Of a stretch of 64,000 nucleotides of DNA, positions 58,786 to 64,000 are shown one piece after another. Both the position numbers and the translations under genes were made by a program. Below the pieces are notes generated by a model. It made no database searches and was not told the origin of the DNA. It saw nothing but the letters and a program-made list of their open reading frames with translations. The stretch lies in the NCBI GenBank assembly GCA_001298555.1, contig LJCW01000357.1, positions 1-64,000 of the forward strand, written 5' to 3'. The stretch is from Actinobacteria bacterium OV450. Lineage in GTDB: Bacteria > Actinomycetota > Actinomycetes > Streptomycetales > Streptomycetaceae. Numbering within the stretch: the first letter of the stretch is position 1; each line of letters opens with the position of its first letter.

Positions 58786-59136
58786 ATGTCTCACCTGCTC
58801 GATGGCGTCAACGCCGCCTCGATCCGCTCCGACGTCCCGGCCTTCCGCCCGGGTGACACGATCAACGTGCACGTCCGCGTCATCGAGGGCAGCCGCTCCC
58901 GTATCCAGCAGTTCAAGGGCGTTGTCATCCGTCGCCAGGGCTCTGGCGTCTCCGAGACCTTCACGGTCCGCAAGGTCTCCTTCAGCGTCGGCGTGGAGCG
59001 CACCTTCCCGGTGAACTCCCCGATCTTCGAGAAGATCGAGCTCGTCACCCGCGGTGACGTGCGTCGCGCCAAGCTGTACTTCCTCCGTGAGCTCCGCGGC
59101 AAGGCCGCGAAGATCAAGGAGAAGCGCGACCGCTGA
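58786..59136 (+). CDS. rplS: 50S ribosomal protein L19
   Basis: The 116 residues (MSHLLDGVNAASIRSDVPAF...) have the L19 core FRPGDTINVHVRVIEGSRSR, VVIRRQGSGVSETFTVRKVS and RAKLYFLRELRGKAAKIKEK. A 133-base gap separates it from trmD. A terminator-like hairpin lies 72 bases after its stop, inside the next gene. Confidence 0.97.
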   Translation: MSHLLDGVNAASIRSDVPAFRPGDTINVHVRVIEGSRSRIQQFKGVVIRRQGSGVSETFTVRKVSFSVGVERTFPVNSPIFEKIELVTRGDVRRAKLYFLRELRGKAAKIKEKRDR

Positions 59137-59180
59137 TCTCATCTCCGGGTCCGGGGGGCGGCCGGATAGGCTCCCCCTCG

Positions 59181-59909
59181 ATGGACACCGAAGCAGAGCT
59201 CACACAGCGCGGCCACTCCTCCCCCGAAAGCGGGGAGGGGCGGCCGCGTTTTGCGTTGCGGGGGCGCCGTGCGCTTCCCGGGTGGCGCGCCGTCCTGACC
59301 TGGCGCGGCGCCGCCGTACTCGGCGTGCTCTGCACGACCTTCCTGCTGCTGCTCAGCAATTTCGTCGTACAGCCCTTCCTGATCCCCAGCCGGTCGATGG
59401 AGCCGACGCTGCGGGTCGGGGACCGGGTGCTGGTGAACAAGCTGGCGTACCGTTTCGGCAACCGGCCGAAGCGCGGGGACGTGGTGGTCTTCGACGGCAC
59501 GGGGTCCTTCGTACCGGAGCACGCCGACGGCAATCCGATCGGCGAGGCCCTGGCCGGCGCGGCCTCCGCGCTGGGGATCGGTGAGCCGTCCGAAACCGAT
59601 TTCGTGAAGCGGGTCGTGGGTGTCGGCGGCGACGACGTGGTGTGCTGCGATGCCGGCGGGCGGATCAAGGTGAACGGGGTCCCGGTGCAGGAGCCGTACG
59701 TGTATCCCGGCGACACGCCCTCGAAGGTGCCCTTCCGGATCGTCGTACCGGTGGGGACGCTGTGGGTCATGGGTGATCATCGTTCCCAGTCCCGGGACTC
59801 CCGGGACCACCTGGGGGAACCGGGCGGGGGGATGGTGCCGGTGGACAAGGTGATCGGACGGGCCGACTGGATCGGCTGGCCGGTGTCGCGCTGGGGCTCC
59901 CATGGGTAG
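59181..59909 (+). CDS. sipW: Type I signal peptidase 1 of 4 (SipW-like)
   Basis: A 242-residue leader peptidase. One N-terminal membrane helix (residues ~44-65, VLGVLCTTFLLLLSNFVV) precedes the catalytic Ser in FLIPSRSMEPTLRVGDRV (box B) and the catalytic Lys in DFVKRVVGVGGD (box D); VMGDHRSQSRDSRDHLG is box E. It is the first of four tandem sip genes, as in S. lividans and S. coelicolor sipWXYZ. Codons ~10-24 contain a hairpin followed by TTTT (59208-59252), so the first codons may double as a terminator; a TTG near 59253 is a possible alternative start. Confidence 0.93.
   Translation: MDTEAELTQRGHSSPESGEGRPRFALRGRRALPGWRAVLTWRGAAVLGVLCTTFLLLLSNFVVQPFLIPSRSMEPTLRVGDRVLVNKLAYRFGNRPKRGDVVVFDGTGSFVPEHADGNPIGEALAGAASALGIGEPSETDFVKRVVGVGGDDVVCCDAGGRIKVNGVPVQEPYVYPGDTPSKVPFRIVVPVGTLWVMGDHRSQSRDSRDHLGEPGGGMVPVDKVIGRADWIGWPVSRWGSHG
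59208..59252 (+). terminator. Intrinsic-terminator-like hairpin inside sipW
   Basis: The left arm at 59208-59224 (GCGGCC then CTCCTCCCC) pairs with 59232-59248 (GGGGAGGGG then CGGCCGC) with one A-C mismatch and one G-T pair. TTTT follows at 59249-59252. It lies 72 bases after the rplS stop and 27 bases inside the sipW coding region. Confidence 0.6.
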
Positions 59910-61284
59910 CCGGGGCCGCTCCAGAGGCGGCCGGGGTCCCGAGCCGGAGCCGGACCCGAAGGCGGGGCGTGCGCCCCGGTCCGCGCGTGCGCCCGAATTC
60001 TGGCGTGCGCCCGAAACCCCGGGAGGTCCTGCGCCCCGGGGGGACGTCGGGTTCGAGCAGCAGCCCGGGTTCGGGCAGCAGCCCGGGTTCGGGCAGCAGC
60101 CCGGGTTCGGGCAGGAGTCGCAGTTCGGGCAGGATCCCCGGTTCGAGCGGGAGCCCGGGTTCGGGCAGGAGTCGCAGTTCGGGCAGGATCCCCGGTTCGA
60201 GCGGGAGCCCGGGTTCGGGCAGCAGCCAGGGTTTGAGCAGGAGCCCCGGTTCCAGCGGGATCCGGGGTTTCAGCGGGATCCCGGGTTCGGGCAGCAGCCT
60301 CAGTTCAGACAGGAGCCCGGGTTCGGGCGGGAGCCGCAGTTCGGGCAGGAGCCGCAGTTCGGGCAGGATCCCCGGTTCGGGCAGGAGCCCGAGATCGAGC
60401 GGGAGCCCGGGTCCGGGCAGGAGGCCGAGCCCGCTGCGGTCGCCGAGCAGCCGGTGCGCGAGCCCGGGTCGCGGCGCGGGGGCAGGGCCAAGTCCGCCGC
60501 GGCGGAGAGCGGTGGCCGGGCCGAGCGGCGCCGGCTGGCCCGCCGGGTCAAGCGGCGCAGACGCACCCGCCGCGTGGGCGAGGTACCGCTGCTGATCATC
60601 GTGGCGCTGTGCATCGCGCTCGTCCTGAAGACCTTCCTCGTCCAGGCGTTCTTCATCCCGTCCGGGTCCATGGAGCAGACGATCCGGATCGGCGACCGCG
60701 TGCTGGTCGACAAGCTGACGCCGTGGTTCGGCTCCAAGATCGAGCGCGGCGACGTCGTCGTGTTCAAGGACCCCGGCGGCTGGCTCAAGGGCGAGGCGGC
60801 GCGCCCGGCCGCGCGCCCGGTCGGCGTCAAGCAGATCAAGGAGACGCTGACCTTCATCGGCCTGCTGCCCTCCGCCGATGAACAGGACCTGATCAAGCGG
60901 GTCATCGGCGTCGGCGGCGACACCGTGGCGTGCTGTGACGCCAAGGGCCGGGTCACCGTCAACGGGACACCGCTCGACGAGCCGTACGTGAACCCCGGCA
61001 ACGCACCCTCCGAAATCCGGTTCGAAGTCAAGGTCCCGCCGGGCCGGCTCTTCGTCATGGGCGACCACCGGGCGAACTCCGCCGACTCCCGCTTCCACCT
61101 CGACGAGGCCTTCGACGGCACCATCGCCGAGGACGGAGTCGTGGGGCAGGCCGTCGTCATCGCCTGGCCGTTCGACCACTGGCGCAAACTCGAACAGCCC
61201 GCGACCTTCCGTGCGGTGGCCGATCCCACGCCCAGTGGGCGACGCGGCCGCCGCCGGCGCCGTCGGGGCCCGCCGTTCGCATAG
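59902..61284 (+). CDS. sipX: Type I signal peptidase 2 of 4 (SipX-like) with long repeat-rich N-terminus
   Basis: The 460 residues comprise a ~220-residue cytoplasmic N-terminus, one membrane helix (about 232-250, VPLLIIVALCIALVLKTFLV) and the peptidase domain: catalytic Ser in FFIPSGSMEQTIRIGDRV, catalytic Lys in DLIKRVIGVGGD, and VMGDHRANSADSRFHLD. Residues 50-175 are 21 hexapeptide units of the form GFGQQP/QFGQDP/RFEREP, followed by an Arg-rich stretch (RRLARRVKRRRRTRR) before the helix. The catalytic part alone is of normal size. It overlaps sipW by 8 bases. Confidence 0.93.
   Translation: MGSRGRSRGGRGPEPEPDPKAGRAPRSARAPEFWRAPETPGGPAPRGDVGFEQQPGFGQQPGFGQQPGFGQESQFGQDPRFEREPGFGQESQFGQDPRFEREPGFGQQPGFEQEPRFQRDPGFQRDPGFGQQPQFRQEPGFGREPQFGQEPQFGQDPRFGQEPEIEREPGSGQEAEPAAVAEQPVREPGSRRGGRAKSAAAESGGRAERRRLARRVKRRRRTRRVGEVPLLIIVALCIALVLKTFLVQAFFIPSGSMEQTIRIGDRVLVDKLTPWFGSKIERGDVVVFKDPGGWLKGEAARPAARPVGVKQIKETLTFIGLLPSADEQDLIKRVIGVGGDTVACCDAKGRVTVNGTPLDEPYVNPGNAPSEIRFEVKVPPGRLFVMGDHRANSADSRFHLDEAFDGTIAEDGVVGQAVVIAWPFDHWRKLEQPATFRAVADPTPSGRRGRRRRRRGPPFA
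60049..60426 (+). repeat. 21 tandem 18-bp units encoding hexapeptides in sipX
   Basis: The consensus unit is GGGTTCGGGCAGSAGCCC (S = C or G), encoding GFGQ(Q/E)P. The last two units are degenerate (EIEREP, GSGQEA). Units 4-6 (60103-60156) and 7-9 (60157-60210) are identical 54-bp copies, evidence of recent duplication. Confidence 0.95.
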
Positions 61285-61389
61285 TGTGTCCTCGGTCTCC
61301 CGCGCCCTAGGGAACTCCCGCTCGTTAAGGGAGGGGAGGGCCCGTGCCTGTTTCCGGCCCGGGCGGCGATCTGCGAGTGAGGAGTGGAT

Positions 61390-62292
61390 GTGGGGGATGT
61401 GGCGGTAGGCGCGCGATCCGGACGCGACGAAGGCGAGGAGCGGCCGGACGATGCCGAGCGCGAGGCCGAGGACGGTGGTGCCGAGGCGCGCCCGCACCGC
61501 TCGTTCTGGAAGGAGCTCCCGCTCCTCATCGGCATCGCCCTGCTGCTCGCCCTGCTGATCAAGACCTTCCTGGTGCAGGCGTTCTCGATCCCGTCCGACT
61601 CGATGCAGAACACCCTGCAGCGCGGTGACCGGGTGCTCGTGGACAAGCTGACCCCGTGGTTCGGCTCGGAGCCCGAGCGCGGTGAGGTCGTGGTCTTCCA
61701 CGACCCCGCGAGCTGGCTGGCCGGGGAGCCCACTCCCGAGCCCAACTTCGCGCAGCAGGTCCTCAGCAAGATCGGCCTGATGCCGTCCGCGGACGAGAAG
61801 GACCTGATCAAGCGGACCATCGCCATCGGGGGTGACACGGTCGAGTGCAAGAAGGGCGGACCGGTCGTCGTCAACGGCAAGGAGCTCGACGAGCCGTACA
61901 TCTACCCGGGCAACACCCCGTGCGACGACATGCCGTTCGGTCCGATCACCGTGCCCAAGGGCAAGATCTGGGTGATGGGCGACCACCGGCAGAACTCCCA
62001 GGACTCCCGGTACCACATGCAGGACTCCACCCAGGGCTTCGTACCGGTCGACAAGGTCGTCGGGCGGGCCGTGGTCGTCGCGTGGCCGGTCACCCGCTGG
62101 GCGACCCTGCCCATCCCGGACACGTTCGACCAGCCGGGCATCGGGAACCAGACCAAGGCGACCGCCATGGGTCTCGGGGCCGCCGGACTGGCGCCCGTCG
62201 GGCTCGGGCCGGCCGCACTGGGCCTCGCCGGCGCGGTCCCGGCCGTGATGTGGCGCCGGCGGAGGCTGACCAGCGGGACTACCGGCAGGTAG
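61390..62292 (+). CDS. sipY: Type I signal peptidase 3 of 4 (SipY-like)
   Basis: About 300 residues. An acidic, charged N-terminus precedes a membrane helix (about 43-62, LPLLIGIALLLALLIKTFLV), catalytic Ser in FSIPSDSMQNTLQRGDRV, catalytic Lys in DLIKRTIAIGGD, and VMGDHRQNSQDSRYHMQ. A C-terminal hydrophobic stretch (MGLGAAGLAPVGLGPAALGL) may be a second membrane span. The start at GTG 61390 has AGGAG 5 bases upstream; GTG 61384 is also in frame. It lies 105 bases after sipX. Confidence 0.93.
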   Translation: MGDVAVGARSGRDEGEERPDDAEREAEDGGAEARPHRSFWKELPLLIGIALLLALLIKTFLVQAFSIPSDSMQNTLQRGDRVLVDKLTPWFGSEPERGEVVVFHDPASWLAGEPTPEPNFAQQVLSKIGLMPSADEKDLIKRTIAIGGDTVECKKGGPVVVNGKELDEPYIYPGNTPCDDMPFGPITVPKGKIWVMGDHRQNSQDSRYHMQDSTQGFVPVDKVVGRAVVVAWPVTRWATLPIPDTFDQPGIGNQTKATAMGLGAAGLAPVGLGPAALGLAGAVPAVMWRRRRLTSGTTGR

Positions 62293-62336
62293 GGTGCCGC
62301 CCAGGTCGTCGATCCCGGAAGTGTGGGGGCGCTGCA

Positions 62337-63125
62337 ATGGGCGGAACGCAGGCAAGCGGTACTGCAGGAATACGCGGTGGCGGGAACGGCCGCGGTGGTC
62401 TCGGCAACGTGCTGTCGGGAATCGCCGTGGCCGTCGGCTTCGTGCTGTTCCTGGGCGCCTTCGTATGGGGGGCGCTCGTCTACCAGCCGTACACGGTGCC
62501 GACCGACTCCATGGTCCCGACGGTGCAGCCCGGGGACCGGGTGCTCGCCCAGCGCATCGACGGCGGTGAGGTGCGGCGCGGCGACGTGGTCGTGTTCAAC
62601 GACGCCATGTGGAGCGACTCGCCCATGGTCAAGCGGGTCGTCGCCGTCGGCGGCGACACCGTCAAGTGCTGCGGCACGGGCGGCACGCTCACCGTGAACG
62701 GCAGGGAACTGCAGGAGCCCTACATCGAGCACGGGCAGCCCGGGGCCGCCGGCGCCGGCCAGGGCACGGCCTCCGACACGCCGTTCGAGGTCACGGTGCC
62801 CGAGGGCAACCTGTTCCTGCTGGGCGACCGGCGGTTCACGTCGCTGGACTCGCGCGCCCACCTCCAGGAGGCCGGCCAGGGCACCGTCCCCCGCTCGACC
62901 GTCCGCGCCCGCGTCGACGCCCTCGCCTGGCCCTCCATGAAGATGATCGACCGCCCCGGTACGTACGCCGCCCTGCCCGGCGGGATCTCGCAGCCGGGGC
63001 CCCTGCGCCTCCAGCTGGCCGCGGTGGTCGCCGGAGCCGCCCTGGTGGTCCTGGGGGCCGCGTACGGGCCCCTGACACGCGTCCTGGGGCGCGGGCGGCG
63101 ACGGGAGCCCGCCGGTGCCCGCTGA
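62337..63125 (+). CDS. sipZ: Type I signal peptidase 4 of 4 (SipZ-like)
   Basis: A 262-residue peptidase with an N-terminal helix (about 27-46, LSGIAVAVGFVLFLGAFVWG), catalytic Ser in YTVPTDSMVPTVQPGDRV, catalytic Lys in PMVKRVVAVGGD, LLGDRRFTSLDSRAHLQ in place of the usual MGDHR box (Arg-Arg for His-Arg), and a C-terminal membrane helix (LQLAAVVAGAALVVLGAAYG). It overlaps the NUDIX gene by 11 bases. Confidence 0.93.
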   Translation: MGGTQASGTAGIRGGGNGRGGLGNVLSGIAVAVGFVLFLGAFVWGALVYQPYTVPTDSMVPTVQPGDRVLAQRIDGGEVRRGDVVVFNDAMWSDSPMVKRVVAVGGDTVKCCGTGGTLTVNGRELQEPYIEHGQPGAAGAGQGTASDTPFEVTVPEGNLFLLGDRRFTSLDSRAHLQEAGQGTVPRSTVRARVDALAWPSMKMIDRPGTYAALPGGISQPGPLRLQLAAVVAGAALVVLGAAYGPLTRVLGRGRRREPAGAR

Positions 63126-63621
63126 CACGGCCGGCGCGGCCGGTCCCCGCAAGGTGTCCCGGGTGATCCTGCTGGACCCCGACGACCGGATCCTGCTGCT
63201 GCACGGCTTCGAACCGGACGATCCCGCGGACCAGTGGTGGTTCACCCCGGGCGGCGGACTCGAAGGCGACGAGACCCGGGAGCAGGCGGCGCTGCGGGAA
63301 CTCGCCGAGGAGACCGGAATCACAGAGGTCGAACTGGGGCCGGTGCTGTGGCACCGGTACTGCTCCTTCCCGTTCGACGGGCGGCGCTGGGAGCAGGACG
63401 AGTGGTACTACCTGGCCCGCACCACCCGGACACGGACCGAGATGGGCGGGCTCACCGAGCTGGAGCGGCGCAGCGTCGCCGGTGCCAGGTGGTGGACTTC
63501 CGAGGAACTTCTCGCGGCCCGTGAGACGGTGTACCCGACCAGACTCGCCGAGCTGCTCCGTACGCTGCTCGACGACGGTCCTCCGGGTGCGCCGGTGGTC
63601 CTGGCCCCGGAAATCGTTTAG
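63115..63621 (+). CDS. NUDIX hydrolase
   Basis: A 168-residue protein with a complete NUDIX box, GGGLEGDETREQAALRELAE continuing into ETGI (GX5EX7REUXEEXGU), near residues 46-69. The substrate is unknown (nucleotides or other diphosphates). GGGAG precedes the GTG at 8 bases. It overlaps the end of sipZ, a conserved coupling in streptomycetes. Confidence 0.93.
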   Translation: MPADTAGAAGPRKVSRVILLDPDDRILLLHGFEPDDPADQWWFTPGGGLEGDETREQAALRELAEETGITEVELGPVLWHRYCSFPFDGRRWEQDEWYYLARTTRTRTEMGGLTELERRSVAGARWWTSEELLAARETVYPTRLAELLRTLLDDGPPGAPVVLAPEIV

Positions 63622-63676
63622 GGGCGCAGGGGCCTGGCGCACAATAGGGGGACGCACGGCTGAAGGGGAACATGCC

Positions 63677-63985
63677 ATGAGCGCCGAGGACCTCGAAAAG
63701 TACGAGACCGAGATGGAGCTGAAGCTCTATCGCGAGTACCGCGACGTCGTCGGGCTGTTCAAGTACGTCATCGAGACCGAACGCCGTTTCTACCTCACGA
63801 ACGACTACGAGATGCAGGTGCACTCGGTCCAGGGGGAGGTGTTCTTCGAGGTCACGATGGCCGACGCCTGGGTGTGGGACATGTACCGGCCGGCCCGCTT
63901 CGTGAAGCAGGTGCGGGTGCTGACCTTCAAGGACGTGAACATCGAGGAGCTCAACAAGAGCGACCTCGAGCTGCCGGGCAGCTGA
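63677..63985 (+). CDS. DUF2469 domain protein
   Basis: A 102-residue acidic, cytoplasmic protein (MSAEDLEKYETEMELKLYRE ... FYLTNDYEMQVHS), the actinobacterial DUF2469 family, usually found between the signal-peptidase/RNase HII region and YraN. Function unknown. GAAGGGGAA precedes the ATG. The window ends 15 bases after its stop. Confidence 0.93.
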   Translation: MSAEDLEKYETEMELKLYREYRDVVGLFKYVIETERRFYLTNDYEMQVHSVQGEVFFEVTMADAWVWDMYRPARFVKQVRVLTFKDVNIEELNKSDLELPGS

Positions 63986-64000
63986 CGCCCGGCCGCTGCG

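Noticed and set aside
60049..60426. Regular 18-bp repeats considered as a CRISPR array
   Set aside because: There are no unique spacers, the unit is a multiple of three, and it is translated in frame as hexapeptides of a signal peptidase.

Overview
The window is a piece of a high-GC actinobacterial chromosome, almost certainly Streptomyces. The reasons are very high GC with G/C at third codon positions, many GTG and some TTG starts, and a gene order that matches the core-chromosome block running from a conservon (cvn) kinase through gltX, ndgR-leuCD, hupS, gpsA-ddl, thiLD, rpmB, recG-rsmD-coaD, rpmF-rnc-mutM, smc, glcP, ftsY, nsdA, amtB-glnK-glnD, ffh, rpsP-rimM-trmD-rplS and the four-signal-peptidase (sip) cluster. 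No rRNA, IS element, prophage or CRISPR array was seen.

Layout. 1-4.0 kb: a minus-strand conservon (CvnA sensor kinase and the start of CvnB). 4.3-8.5 kb: a small repeat-containing protein, an FAA hydrolase translationally coupled to glutamyl-tRNA synthetase, a DUF4241 protein and a HAD phosphatase. 8.5-9.1 kb: five tRNAs (Gln-Glu-Glu-Gln-Glu) with one promoter and a terminator. 9.2-12.1 kb: the IclR regulator ndgR, divergent from leuCD, with a 21-bp operator-like palindrome between. 12.2-18.2 kb: HupS, a CofC/cold-shock-like fusion, plsC-gpsA-ddl, a lipoprotein and a one-domain Lrp protein. 18.4-32.4 kb: thiamine kinases, ribosomal protein L28, a FakA-like protein, recG-rsmD-coaD, a coiled-coil protein, DUF177-rpmF-rnc-mutM, an HxlR regulator, a CAP-domain exoprotein and acylphosphatase. 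32.5-44.8 kb: SMC with an enlarged hinge, a glucose permease, a minus-strand NCS1 permease/flavin monooxygenase pair, ftsY, a primase/polymerase-like protein and nsdA. 45-55 kb: the nitrogen operon amtB-glnK-glnD with a GlnR-like site, ffh, an FtsH-type protease, a methyltransferase and an archaeal/eukaryal-type prolyl-tRNA synthetase. 55.6-64 kb: an SprT-like protein, the rpsP-khpA-rimM-trmD-rplS translation cluster, four tandem type I signal peptidases, a NUDIX hydrolase and a DUF2469 protein.

How the genes work together. Most are housekeeping: ribosome and tRNA maturation (rpsP, rimM, trmD, rplS, rpmF, rpmB, rsmD, rnc, gltX, proS), co-translational targeting and secretion (ftsY, ffh, four sip genes), chromosome organisation (smc, hupS), phospholipid and cell-wall precursors (plsC, gpsA, ddl), cofactors (thiL, thiD, coaD, cofC), and nitrogen and leucine control (amtB-glnK-glnD, ndgR-leuCD). 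ndgR, rnc, nsdA and hupS are also known from Streptomyces as developmental or antibiotic regulators.

I did not find a clear new multi-gene system. The best anomalies are: a repeat-built insertion of about 180 residues in the SMC hinge region; 21 six-residue repeats before the membrane anchor of the second signal peptidase; a CofC/OB-like gene fusion; a 60-codon protein with a duplicated ANPRRT motif; an archaeal-type ProRS; a stand-alone HEXXH/zinc-ribbon protein; an intrinsic-terminator-like hairpin inside the first codons of sipW; and the NCS1 permease/luciferase-like pair.
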